A stretch of 64,000 bases of DNA from Rhynchopus sp. YZ270_cl-10 (Eukaryota > Euglenozoa > Diplonemea > Diplonemida > Diplonemidae): positions 1,116,001-1,180,000 of the forward strand of contig OZ037838.1 in assembly GCA_964035575.1 (NCBI GenBank), given 5' to 3'. This document shows, one piece after another, positions 29,226 through 40,261 of the stretch. The notes beneath the pieces were generated by a model that was not told the origin of the DNA, ran no database searches, and was given only the letters and a program-made list of their open reading frames with translations. The number at the start of each line of letters is the position of its first letter. Position 1 is the stretch's first letter. The position numbers were made by a program, and so were the translations under genes.

Positions 29226-30398
29226 ATGATGGATGTGACCTTTGTGCTGGAAGAGTCAGGCGTGACTGCGACAGTGGAGGTGCCGTGCGAGGCGGACGTT
29301 GCAGCGGCAAAGGAGGTTGCTTGCACGGCGCTTGCTGTCTCGCCTGCGTCTGTCGAGATGCGCATCGGCACGCAGGTGCTGGAGGGGACGTGCCGTCTGC
29401 AGGACACTGCGTTTGGTGCAGGGGTGCAGGTTGTGCTTGCCCGCCGCTTTGCTGACATCAAGTGTCCTGCTGAGTACGATCCCCATGTGTGGGGAGCAGA
29501 ATTGTCGCTGTCGCGTTGTGGAACGCTCTGCGTCTATACTCCGCACGGGCGTGGGGAGGTTGTTGGTTTAGACACAGAGACCTTCGACACAGTCTTCTCG
29601 TTCAAAGTGTACGATGCTGCGAAAGGGGGCCAAGGCGCACCTACCGTCTCGCAGTGCAAGACACGCTGCTACCTGGCGTGTGTGGATCACCTTCTCGAGG
29701 TTGCGCTTCCGGATGGGGCGGTGCTTCGCAAAGTCTACGGCACCTCGCACTCAGTGTTCGTCTGTGGTGGTGTTGTTGTCTCCCGAGGCACAGACGGCGT
29801 CTCTGTGTATGACGAAGACCTGACGTTGCTCCGCTCTATCTCACACAAAGGGTGCAGCACAGCGGCAGTATCGGACTGTGGTGGGTGGGTGATCACCTCC
29901 TTCGAAGAGAACAACGCACGTCTGTGGGATGTGAACACAGGTGAAGCTGTGGCATGTGTGCCTGCGGATGGGGGCACGATGTCGCTTTCACGGTCTGCCT
30001 CTGTCTTTGCTGTGGGGCAGAGGAGCACCGTGCAGCTCTATGACTGGAGTGGTGCGGCTCTTCGCAGTGTTGATGTGGGTGAGTCTAACGAGAGCATGCA
30101 GTTGGTTGGGGGTCTCTGGGGCATGCAGTTCACACCATGTGGGAAGTACCTTGTAGTGGGGATTTATGTTCTTGAATATGACGAAGATGACATTTCTCAC
30201 CCTAACTGGAGATTAGGTCCTCCGGCATCTACAACGTACCTGCATCAGTATGATGTGGCGACGATGTCCTGTGTGCGTGTGATACCAGAAAACTACAGTG
30301 TGTCCTTTGCGATATCGCCGTGTTCACGCGTTGTTGTGGTTGGGCAATCAAATGGCGTCATTGTGACGAGACATCTGTACCCACACAACAGTGAGTGA
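29226..30398 (+). CDS. UBL-beta-propeller family, copy 10
   Basis: 390 aa, the longest uninterrupted member apart from the chimera. FGAG variant UBL; first blade PHVWGAELSLSRCGTLC. It is a near twin of copy 8: only a few changes in the first two thirds (for example KVYDAAKGGQGAPTV against KVDDAAKGRHPAV, and SHKGCSTAAV against SHKVCRHTAV), then practically no difference from the RSTVQLYDWSG blade to the stop and on into the 3' flank. It adds one Val in the last strand (SNGVIVTRHLYPHNSE). Leaders differ (type B here, type C in copy 8), so the duplicated tract does not include the leader. Confidence 0.85.
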   Translation: MMDVTFVLEESGVTATVEVPCEADVAAAKEVACTALAVSPASVEMRIGTQVLEGTCRLQDTAFGAGVQVVLARRFADIKCPAEYDPHVWGAELSLSRCGTLCVYTPHGRGEVVGLDTETFDTVFSFKVYDAAKGGQGAPTVSQCKTRCYLACVDHLLEVALPDGAVLRKVYGTSHSVFVCGGVVVSRGTDGVSVYDEDLTLLRSISHKGCSTAAVSDCGGWVITSFEENNARLWDVNTGEAVACVPADGGTMSLSRSASVFAVGQRSTVQLYDWSGAALRSVDVGESNESMQLVGGLWGMQFTPCGKYLVVGIYVLEYDEDDISHPNWRLGPPASTTYLHQYDVATMSCVRVIPENYSVSFAISPCSRVVVVGQSNGVIVTRHLYPHNSE

Positions 30399-30898
30399 TG
30401 TGTGACCAGGGGAGGGAGGGTGGTGATAAATATAACCCAGGGTACCAGCAAAACAACCCAAGACCCTCAAAACACCCCCAAGAGACTCCCCTTTTAGCCC
30501 TGTGTTGCTGCTTTTCTCTTTGCCTGCCACAGGTCGCCCACCTCACACGCTGCCCATGCGGCGCTCTCGTGTTGGTGACAGATTGCGATGCTGAGCATCA
30601 TTTTCCTTTCGTCACCTCACAAGGAGACGCTCTTTCTGACACTAAACAGAAACAGACGGGGTACAAATTTCCTGCTTTCTGCGGTCTGCTCCACCGGGAT
30701 TCAGCCCTTTGACTTCATCAGCCAATTGCGGGGCATGGGTTTGAGTGCTGGTCATAAACATGATAAGGTGAATAGTATTTCAATACGTACAAAGAAAAAC
30801 CAGCGATAATTTTTTTTGGGGTATCTATATGTTGTCGTCCCTGCCCTCTGCGCGCCACTCCTCACTCCAATCCAAAATCAAGGTGACACACACAAACC
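30399..30898. other. 3' flank with a conserved peptide-like segment, then upstream of STPGR gene
   Basis: 30535-30640 follows a CTGCCACAG acceptor-like site. In the gene's neighbouring frame it reads VAHLTRCPCGALVLVTDCDA, then EHHFPFVTS. The equivalent at 57325-57410 reads VAHLTRCPCDTLVWVTDRDA, keeping frame with amino-acid changes. It may be a downstream exon or a relic. The rest is unique. Confidence 0.35.
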
Positions 30899-32216
30899 AT
30901 GCAATCAGATCTTTCCGAAGGCCGCACAGCAGGACGTGCACCACCTTCAGGCCGCCTTCGTGTTGGTCAGATCGTCGCCTCTGGCAACGGCAAGTCTTCG
31001 ATCCCATCACGCTTCGAAACAATTCTTTTCAAAGGTAACCGCGAGGCAAACGCCTTTGGCAGACGCACACACCGTTTCAATGAACAGGACGACGATCTCC
31101 CTGGCCCTGGATCATACAAGAAAACCCGCACTTTAGTGAAACACACCCCCTCTCTAAGCAAGAAAGGCACCGGAGCGTTTGCGTCAAGCTCAAAGATCGC
31201 GGCCGACCAACCAAGAGCGCTGTTCCTTACACCAGGCCCCGGCAGTTATAAGGAGGGTGAAGGAGGGGCTGCCGAGGTGACTACCACTATCTCCGCAGGA
31301 CACCCTGCAGTGCCGTCTGCAAGCTTTGCGAAGGCAGTTCCTCGGCGGGCTGTTGGGGTGAAGGCATCGGGCACGGTGGTGCTTCCTGGTCCAGGTGAGT
31401 ATGAGATTGACACACCTCAGGCAACGCAGAATGCTTCTGCGGTCTTCGGGTCAAAGACCCAGCGAATTGAAAGCCATGCAAACAGTGTGCCCGGTCCAGG
31501 GGAGTATTTAACTGATGTCCCGCATGCGCCAGGGAGGCATTCGCTTCCGAGCGCAGTGTTTAGGACGGCATCGAAGCGAGAAACAAAGCGTGACCCGCAG
31601 CTAGGGGAGCTTGCAAAGACGTTGCCGCAGCCTCCACATAAGGGTCCGCAGGGTTTTGCGGGGACGGGGAGGGAGAGGGAAGGGGGTTCGCCGAAGATGG
31701 CTTCGCGTGATTTGGGTGGTGTGGTGGGTGGTGGTGGTGGTGCGAGCTACGAAGAGGCGGAGGACAGAGGAGGGGCAGACGCCAAGAAAGCGCCGAAGCC
31801 CTCCTCGATGTTCGCGACCACGCTCCTCGACAGGTTCGGCCGTCCGGTAGTGAAGTACGCACCTGAGTCGGCAGACCCCCCCGGCCCCGGGCAATATGAC
31901 ATTGAAGCGCAGCAGCGTCGTCTTCTCATCTCCAGCTCCTGGGCGATGAGTGGGACTGAGCGATTCCAGCCCCCCATCACCACAGCAGCAAAGCCGCCGG
32001 GTATGTCACTATGTAAGGATACCCTTTTTTTTAGGGGGTGATCCAGGGGTAGTATTCTGGCACAAAAAAAAAAACATTCGCTGATCAAACTTTTTCCAAT
32101 TTTTCATTGCTATTAAAATACAACACCACCGCACAGGCCCTGCGTTCTACACACCTGTCCAGATCGACAAAACAAAGACGACCTTCCATATGAACGCAAA
32201 ACGAACCTGGGTGTGA
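30899..32216 (+). CDS. STPGR/SHIPPO-repeat flagellar protein, two exons
   Basis: Exon 1 is 30899-32000, the intron 32001-32136 (GTATGT...GCACAG, phase 1), exon 2 32137-32216; the spliced protein is 393 aa. Pro-Gly-Pro repeats are spaced through it: LPGPGSYKKT, TPGPGSYKEG, LPGPGEYEID, VPGPGEYLTD, PPGPGQYDIE. The last is completed only by splicing, PPGPAFYTP. Many are followed by an S-A-x-F/G-S-K style segment, as in SHIPPO1/ODF3 and STPG proteins, which line microtubules in cilia, flagella or the cortex. A Gly/Glu-rich linker (PQPPHKGPQGFAG onward) separates repeats 4 and 5. The exon 2 join restores a repeat, which strongly supports the intron. It implies a flagellate organism. Confidence 0.85.
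32001..32136 (+). other. spliceosomal intron of the STPGR gene
   Basis: 136 bp, GTATGT donor and CACCGCACAG acceptor. A CAATTTTTCATTGCTATTAA-like stretch may hold the branch point. In-frame stops occur inside. Confidence 0.8.
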
Positions 32217-32631
32217 GCACTGCAGGCACCCCACCCAAACCCCGCCCCCCACACCACACACCCCAACTCTCTGGGGGAGTGGGGCAAGGACGGCAAAAAC
32301 ACCACTCGGTTTTGCTCCCTTCCCCCTCCCTTCTTCTCTCGACCAGGCCTACTGTGAGCCATGCAATGGGCCCTAGGCCCTTCACACAACCCACACCCCT
32401 CCCGATAAATGCCCAACACAATACCCACACCCTCCGCCCTCGCTGCAAGCGTCTGTTTCTACAGGGTGCTTTCTGCAAAACAGAAAAAAGAGAAAAGGAA
32501 GTGACTTCTTTTGTCATTGTTTTCAAACCTTTCCCCTTTCGTGATCAACAGAACTTTTTCAAATCCTGACGGGGCCGATATTATTTTTCAAAAAAGACAA
32601 AAAACAAAACAGTTCCCCGCATTCCCCCCCA
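32217..32631. other. intergenic between two + strand genes
   Basis: C-rich then T-rich DNA. TTTCTACAGGG near 32457 resembles a 3' splice site, but I cannot attach an upstream exon to it. No other feature. Confidence 0.4.
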
Positions 32632-33096
32632 ATGATTGGCTGGCTTGATAGCATCTCAAACGAAACGCTTGTTTCACGTTATGTTTTGAACCAAGCAAAG
32701 CGTGTAGGACCTGCAGAGCAGTGGGTACCTGATAGCTATACCAAGGATTTATCGTTGAGCGACAAATGGCGGCGGAGGGAAGAGCAGGGGACGCGCGCGA
32801 CGGACATGGCGTCTCTGATGGCACAGCTCGCTACGATGGAAGAGGAGACACGTGCGCATGACGCAGACAAGCGTCTCCGCAAGAAGCTTCCCCTGCTCTT
32901 CGGCGCAACACCACTCCTCACGGACGGTCTCCCCAACAGCGAGGACTGGCTTGCAAGTGCACTCCCTCAGGCTCTCCTCGACCAACGAGACGAACTGTAC
33001 GCAGCAGCAGGGAAAGGGGAGGAGGAGGAGGAGGAGAAGGAGGAGGAGTGCACAGAGGAGACAAACGTAGAGGAGAAAGGGGAGAAAGCTAGCTAG
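32632..33096 (+). CDS. small protein with acidic C-terminal tail, unknown
   Basis: 154 aa. The N-terminal part is helical and amphipathic (SRYVLNQAKRVGPAEQWVPD, then LSLSDKWRRREEQ). A central helix MASLMAQLATMEEETRAHD looks coiled-coil, followed by KLPLLFGATPLL and a Glu-run tail (EEEEEEKEEE). No signal peptide or span. Coding composition contrasts with the T/A-run flanks, and it lies between two certain genes on the same strand, 415 bp after the STPGR stop. No family recognised; the start could be the later ATG at TDMASLM. Confidence 0.6.
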   Translation: MIGWLDSISNETLVSRYVLNQAKRVGPAEQWVPDSYTKDLSLSDKWRRREEQGTRATDMASLMAQLATMEEETRAHDADKRLRKKLPLLFGATPLLTDGLPNSEDWLASALPQALLDQRDELYAAAGKGEEEEEEKEEECTEETNVEEKGEKAS

Positions 33097-33415
33097 AAGG
33101 GGGGGTGGAGCGGGAGAAATTGTTTTGCCAAAAAAAAAATAAGTTTCATTAGCCTTCGGGCGTGTATAGAACCCGTCCTCCGGCGGGTGATTGTCGAAAC
33201 TACAAAAAAAAGCTTCCCTAACCCCACGAAGGGTGCGGCGATTGTTGAAAATATTGAATGCCAAAAAAGGTGTGGAGAAAGTGCGCTTTGCCAAGTGGCT
33301 TTCTGGGTTGGGTGGTTTTTTATTCATGTTTCGGAAAAAAAAGAGGTGGGTTTTTTTGTTTTGTGTATCATCACTGTATGTCCCAACCCATCCTGCACCC
33401 GCCACGTTGCAGGCA
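33097..33415. other. intergenic upstream of surface protein gene
   Basis: An open frame extends upstream from the surface protein (from 33191) but is Lys/Arg-rich, spans homopolymer runs and would bury the signal peptide. I therefore treat it as untranslated. CACGTTGCAG just before the ATG at 33416 looks like a 3' splice site, possibly of a leader intron or trans-splicing. Confidence 0.4.
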
Positions 33416-36400
33416 ATGCCAATTACACGAATGATTTTGAAAATGCTGCTGACCTGCCTTCTGGCGGGCGTGGTGTCTGCCGTCAAGCCGGTGGTGAACA
33501 GCTGGAGTGCCTACAGTGGGGACATAAACCGCATTGTTGACAGTGTCATTTGTTGCCGTGGGTGGGATGCCGGCCACATATCAGGATGGGGAACGCCCAA
33601 CTGGGTAGTGTTTGACTTCGGTGCCTCCCCTCCGACGTTGGACACCTTTCACTTCTGGTGCACAGGGGACGGCACCCACGACGTAAACCTGTGGCGTCTG
33701 GAGACATCCGCCAGTGCAGCTGGGCCGTGGTCCACCGTTGTAACTGACAACGGTGCCACCGTGGACACAGAACAGACAGCAATGTATGCTGCGACAGCGT
33801 CTCGGTACTATAGGTTCTACATTGCAAGTCGGTACAGCAGTTACCAGGCGTGGGTCAGGGAGATTGACTTTTCGCTGAGCACAGCAACACCTGCACCGAC
33901 AACACCGTTACCTACAACACTGTCACCGACAACAGCTGCACCACCAACACCTTCACCACCGACACCGTCACCGCCAACACCTTCGCCACCAACACCTGCA
34001 CCACCAACACCGTCACCGCCAACACCTGCACCACCAACACCGTCACCGCCGACACCGTCACCACCGACACCTGCACCACCGACACCGTCACCGCCAACAC
34101 CTGCACCACCAACACCGTCACCGCCGACACCGTCACCACCAACACCTGCACCACCAACACCGTCACCGCCGACACCTTCACCACCTACGCCATCGCCACC
34201 GACACCGTCACCACCTACACCTGCACCGCCAACACCGTCACCGCCAACACCTGCACCACCAACACCGTCACCGCCGACACCGTCACCACCGACACCTGCA
34301 CCACCAACACCGTCACCGCCAACACCTGCACCACCAACACCGTCACCGCCGACACCTTCACCACCTACGCCATCGCCACCGACACCGTCACCACCGACAC
34401 CTTCACCACCTACACCTTCACCACCGACACCGTCACCACCGACACCTGCACCACCAACACCGTCACCGCCAACACCTTCACCACCTACGCCATCGCCACC
34501 GACACCGTCACCACCGACACCTTCACCACCTACACCTTCGCCACCGACACCGTCACCGCCAACACCTGCACCACCAACACCGTCACCACGTACACCTGCA
34601 CCACCAACACCGTCACCGCCAACACCTGCACCACCAACACCGTCACCACCGACACCGTCACCGCCAACACCTTCGCCACCGACACCGTCACCACCGACAC
34701 CTTCACCACCTACACCTGCACCACCGACACTGTCACCGCCGACACCTTCACCACCTACGCCATCGCCACCGACACCTTCGCCTCTGACACCGTCACCGCC
34801 AACACCGTCACCACCGACACCTGCACCACCAACACCTTCACCACCGACACCTTCGCCACTGACACCTGCACCCGCAACACCCATGCCAAGCACACTCACA
34901 CCGACTACTACTACGCCACTGACGTCTGCGCCAGTTACGCTTGCTCCAGTGACGTCCGCACCAGCAACACAAGTGCCAGCCACAACTGCGCCAACCACCT
35001 CTGTGTCAACAACTCCAGCACTGACATCCGCACCTACACCGGTGACACCTGTGCCAAACGGGCAGACGACACCTGCACCAATTGCATTTGTGGCGAGAAC
35101 AGATGCACCTACACCGGCAACACAGGACGGAGCAACACAGTCGCCAGGGGCAGTGAGGCCAATGACGACGGCACCGGGAGTCGTGCCAACCCGCACCCCG
35201 CTCACCGAGGTTCCTGCAACAGGCACACCGCCGAGGACACTTATACCAGGAGCGCTGACTTTCGCACCGCAGAGCACGGTTGTGCCTCTCCCAGCGGGGA
35301 CTGCCGTGGGTTCGCCTTCTCCTCTGGGCCCTCTGACACCAGCTCCAGACACACCTGAGGGTTCTGCAAACAGCGCGTCTGCTAAGCCGAACGCAACCCA
35401 CCGCACACACCCGTACACGCCGCCTTCGTTCGTTTCCTATGGCGGGGCTGTCAGCGCCGTGATGGGGTCACCTGTTGGGATGCGGCTTGCGTTGCTGTCG
35501 ATTGGGTGTGGGGCGGAGAAGGAGTTTCCGTGGTTCTTCCACCCGCTTGGCTTTAGTGTGTCGGGGAACCTGGCGGCGGGCGCTGTGATGGGGAACATGC
35601 TGCTTGTGACGGTGGTGGCGGTTGTGTGCGTTGTAGCGGCGACGCTGCTGCAGCAGTTCCCTGACACGTTGCAGAGGTTGTTTAAGAACCGTGATGCGTT
35701 TGGGTTGGTGAAGTTTCCCACTGCGCCGTTGGTGGTGTTTATGTGTTTGTACCAGGGGCTGTCTTTGGGGGGGATGGTGCTCACGGAGCACCCTCCCACG
35801 AGCGGCTTCTTCTTGCTCGGCGCGACAACGACGATAGTGTGCTTGGCACTCCCTTTCTGCGCACTGCGCTTCGCACACCACAACATCCCCTCGCAAGCAA
35901 GCTACGAGCCTGTCGAGACACGCAAAGGCCGTGTCGTGGTGACCTTCCTCCTCGGCCCTGGGGAGTGGGTCAGCCATCAGGACACATTCCGCTTTGCGTC
36001 GCGCTTCACATGCATCCTACGCCCCTACACGCAGACCGCAGTATGCCACCTCCCCCCTCTGACACACCCCACTACCCTCGCCAGCCATCTTATTGTTTCC
36101 CTCTCTTTTAATCACAACAACAGTTTTTAATTTCCCACCATCCCATCTTACTCAACTCTCGCATATGCACCGCTTTCTTTCCTTTACCTCCTCTCTCCCC
36201 TCCCCTCCCCTCTCCACAGGCAGTGTACTACGCCTGTATAGACCTCTATGCGAGCCTAGCGTTGTCCGCTGCGTCAGCATTGGACACATCGAACTCCATT
36301 CAGTGCGGGCACGTCAAGACCGCGCAGGCTTGCGTTCTCTTTGGCATGCTTGTGGTTAAGGTGTGGGTACACCCCTTCAGCAGAGGACGTGACGCGATAG

Positions 36401-37017
36401 TGCACTTTGTTGTAACGTTCACGCAGATGGCAGCCTGCGGTGCGATGGCTGCAGGGTTCTACAATGGAGCCAGCGAGGGGGACATCTTTGACCTGGCGAC
36501 GAGCCTCCTTCTTGCTTGCTTTGCGATTATCCTGGCCAAGCTTGTTTGTGATGTTCTCTGCGAGGTTCATGTATTGTGCTCAGGAGAGAGGGGGCGTCTG
36601 CAGAAGGAAGTCTTCGCGAGGGATCGTTTCCAGCAGCAAGCGTCCTGCAGTGCGCGGAGCTCGCAAGAGGATTTGACGGAGACCTGGATGATCGGGCAGA
36701 GTGATTGGCTGGCGTCGACAATAACGACGCCGCGGCTGCAGCAGGCGGGCAGCCGTACGAGTCTGCTCGCACCCTCAGAGGCGATCCCGACCACACCTAA
36801 GTCCCCGGCGTCGAGCCTCGACACATCCTTCCCTCTCCTCAACGCGACAACGGCGTCGTGGCAAGGTACCCGCAGCACCGCAGCCTCGCCCTACGGTCGT
36901 GGCCGTCTCCCCAAGTCCCGCTCTGCCCGCAGCAGGTCCTTCCTCAGTGCAACCGACCGCCCCGCTTCGCTAGTCTCCCTCCGTGAAGAGGGACTGCATG
37001 ATACTCTGAGGGTCTGA
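33416..37017 (+). CDS. large surface protein: discoidin-like domain, Pro-Thr-rich stalk, multi-span C-terminus
   Basis: Two exons: 33416-36040, intron 36041-36219 (GTATGC...CCACAG, phase 0), 36220-37017; 1140 aa. A signal peptide, [17 protein letters not shown], directly precedes an F5/8 type C (discoidin)-like domain of about 125 residues ([41 protein letters not shown]). Then come about 300 residues of [10 protein letters not shown] pentapeptides and a further Thr/Pro-rich stretch, a probable glycosylated stalk. About five hydrophobic segments follow (for example [19 protein letters not shown], and in exon 2 [18 protein letters not shown]). The cytoplasmic tail is Ser-rich and basic. Removing the intron joins two membrane-protein halves in frame. 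A cell-surface adhesion or sensory role is inferred. Confidence 0.8.
33945..34875 (+). repeat. 15-bp coding minisatellite ([10 protein letters not shown])
   Basis: About 60 tandem 15-bp units such as ACACCGTCACCACCG and ACACCTGCACCACCA encode Thr-Pro-Ser/Ala-Pro-Pro. Higher-order blocks are repeated (compare 34020-34170 with 34245-34370), showing recent slippage or unequal exchange without loss of frame. Confidence 0.9.
36041..36219 (+). other. spliceosomal intron of the surface protein gene
   Basis: 179 bp, phase 0, donor GTATGC, acceptor CTCTCCACAG after a long C/T tract. The unspliced frame ends at a stop inside it (36128-36130). Confidence 0.8.
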
Positions 37018-38011
37018 ACAAAAGGCGCTTCAATTTTTTGGGTGAATACTAGACACCATGGTGATCACCAAATGTTTTTATTTTTTTTTTGATAATAAAA
37101 AAGGCGTGGAGTTTACACGAAAGCACGGTATCAATTATTCAAAAAAGTCAAAAAATAAAGATAGATGTCCCTCTAGAGAGAGAGAGAACGATAGAATGTA
37201 TGACGTACTTTTGAGGAGCATAGGGGGTAATTCTGCGCAGAATATGGCCCCAATGTGTGTGCGTTGTTGTGACCGTGCTTAAAAGGTAATTTCTTTTTTA
37301 CCATTGTACCACTCGTGTCCATTTTTCTTAGGGAAAGCTCCATAACCATTGGGGACTTTGGTGCCTTCATTTTTGGACAATTTGGGACTTTTTTTGCACG
37401 ACTCAATCAATTTTTTTTTGTTTCGTACCCCCTTTCCTTTTCCTTTCCCTTTTTGCTGTGTACCCCAACCGGACCCTGCATCTCACAGAACTAATTTGCG
37501 AGATATCTGTGTACAATGATCCCCGTTCATGAGGAGAAGCTGGAGCAGGGAATCATATTAAACCACGAAATAGATGTAGGACTGCATGGTTGGGGTCCAC
37601 CCCACGGTGCACCACGGTCACGTACCAAAGTACACTGGTCACGAGAGGGCTATTGTAATTTCAATTCGAATTCTCTTGTCGTGACTAAGGACTTAGGTGT
37701 ACCAAAAATCTTTTTGTGTTGTACTCAAGGTATAAGATAAACGATCTGCTCTGAGAAAATATTTGAAGCAATATTTCCCCGAGGGGGAGGTGTCAACCCT
37801 TCGTGCTTGACGTCCCCCCCTAAAGGGAAATAGCTTTGATATGTTCAAAGAGTTTATAATTTTACGGAAACCCTGGTTTTCAAAACCAGAAACCAGATCC
37901 TACTGAATACCCTGGTTGTACTTGCATCCTTTTGAGTTCGTATTTTGATTGCGGTGGTTACATGATAAAATTATTTATTGGGGGAGGAAGAGAGAGTCTT
38001 TGATTATCTGA

Positions 38012-38054
<43 letters not shown>

Positions 38055-39533
38055 ATATTTTACGGTACGGATACTCCGATTGTAGTTGCGTTTGTTTCCT
38101 TTTTTTTTTGAAAAGTTGGTAGTTTTGTTGTTGCTATTCTTTTTTTTCATTTGCGCAACGCATCCCGCTTTTCCTCTCCTTCGATTAAGGGGGGGGGGTT
38201 TCATTTCCACTCCCCCCGACGGTGAAGTAAATGACTTTGACTTGTATTATTAAGTTGTTAGCCCTGGCGGCTCGTGTGGAGTTTTACTGGAGGTTTCACC
38301 GGAAGACAGACAGAGCGATTTCCACAGGTGAAACCATAAGGAACGCCACATGTCAGGTCATTTTGCTTCATTGTCGTTTTACGTGCGAGCTTTTATTGTT
38401 ATAGATAGGGTGGTGGTGGTGGTGGTGGTGGTGCTAGCCTTGCATACTCGCTGTATCGCTGCTATCGTGTATGGTAGTGTGTGGTAGTAAAGGCTTGTTG
38501 TTGTTATTATTTTAGTATACCAATCACTGTCCATCGTATAGGCGCGTATAGCGCGTAAAGGCTGGGAAAAATGGGTGGGGTTTGGCCTATACGGGCCTTT
38601 CCGCGCCTTTACGCGGGGTAAAAAATCAGGTGGATTATTGGCAAAAGAGGATAATAAAACTGATGGAAGGTGTGTTTCAGCAATCAGAGGAGGGGGTGAC
38701 TGCGTGCTCCATCCCTATTTTTAAAAAAAAACGTTTATCGGAAAGTGCCTGAAGGTTCCTGCAAATTGTGTCTTTTTTTTTTCTTCCAGTATTTGTCTGA
38801 CCCACACTTCACACACTCATACAATGAAAAAAACCCAACAATTTTTGCAGAGCGATAAACGGAAAAAAAAAAAAAAATGGTTGCTATCTTTTTATTCACT
38901 TTGTTTTTTCCTGAAGTCAGATTCTATTTGGATCATATTGTTGTGAAAGCGTCGATTCTCTTTTTCACCCCGTTATTGATGTGTGGAGACATCTGTTGTG
39001 TGTGTGTGTGTGTGTGTGTGTTTTTCTTTTTCAAGGTGACTAAGCACAAAAGTGTTTAGGTTTGTCTTAAGTTTTTTGTGCATTTGTGGTCAGTAATTCC
39101 GTTTGGATATTTGTTGACCCAAAAAAATAATTATGTATTCCACACACCCCCCTTTTCCCCTTATTTGAAGCTGTATTGTGCAGGAAGACCTCTGTCATCC
39201 CTTCAGTTTTCTTGAATGAAAAAAAAAGCACAAATATCATCTTTTCGAGTTTATTTTTTCCCAGTGCCCTGCGTCCGCCGATGCACGGTGAGGCGTTCGC
39301 ACTTTCAACGTCTTCCTCTCCCCTTTTTTTTTGTGCGTTCGTCCAGGGCTGGCATCGCACAGTGGGTCAGTCGGAGGCGTGACCATTTGAGTGCTCAGAA
39401 TGACCGAATCGACCCCTTTTTGTTGTGGAGAGACTTTTTTTCGATTTTGATTTGTCCTTTGCAATCATGTATTTTTGCTTTTTTTTCATTCTTCTTTTCA
39501 ACAACAACAAACATAAAAAGAAAAAAAAATTAT
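37018..39533. other. gene-poor, microsatellite-rich
   Basis: Contains a 43-bp A-run at about 38011-38053, GGT repeats at about 38409-38432, GT repeats at about 38995-39020 and AG-rich DNA near 37172. A hairpin GCGTAAAGGC...GCCTTTACGC lies at about 38548-38625. The short frames are homopolymer-driven. No gene supported. Confidence 0.5.
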
Positions 39534-39590
39534 AGTGGAGTTCATCCTCGGGTGTCTACACTAATACAACCAAGTTTTCAAAAAAAAAAA
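39534..39590 (+). repeat. short repeat with A-rich 3' end, copy c
   Basis: AGTGGAGTTCATCCTCGGGT, then CTACACTAATACAACCAAG and TTTTCAAAAAAAAAA. The clear A-run directly after the shared TTTTCAA supports retroposition of a short RNA. Confidence 0.6.
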
Positions 39591-40261
39591 GCAAGGGTAC
39601 ATTTTTAGCACCCTCTGTACCTTCTTTTCGTCAGAAAAGAATGTATATGAGACAACATTCTTCTTTTCGTTACCTCTCCAACTTGTGCGGCGAGGGAGCC
39701 GTCTGAGGTTGAGGATTTTTTTAAAGATGTGTAAAGAGAGAGACACATTCATCGCGTTTTCTCTCTTTTTTTTTCTTTTTTCGTGTAAAAACACTTGTTG
39801 TATTCACTTCGATTTTAATCTTACTTCACTCTGCACCGATTGAAAGCGCTGATTCCTTCGGGTCTTTCGTACATCTTATATCCTTCCCGTTTCTTTCCCG
39901 TTAGAGGCTTTACTTACACAACATTCCAATATCAATCCTGGGTTCTGGTGCCAGGGTTCCCTTTTTGCATGCGTTTCCTGTGAAATGCCTGCTCATCGAT
40001 CCACAATGACACCAAAAAAAAAAATTATATCACGCACACACCTATCGGTGGGAGGTGACAACCACAGTGCATGCACCTCTCACATCATACCCTTTAATTT
40101 TGTCTTGGCACAAAAAAAAGAGTGCGTTTTTTTTGAGAAAAAAAAACTGTTCAGTTGTTTTGAACGGAGACATTTTATGTAGGGTTCAAAACACAACCCA
40201 TGGAGAAGCAGTGCCCTACGTCTGTCCCGGTGTCCGAAGCGTTTTGCGCTTTCAACTTCTC

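Noticed and set aside
33191-33415. N-terminal extension of the surface protein frame
   Set aside because: Lys/Arg-rich, homopolymer-driven and placed before a clear signal peptide; an acceptor-like site lies just before the ATG at 33416.
33841-35418. Long Gly-Val repeat frame on the - strand
   Set aside because: It is the complement of the Pro-Thr coding minisatellite.
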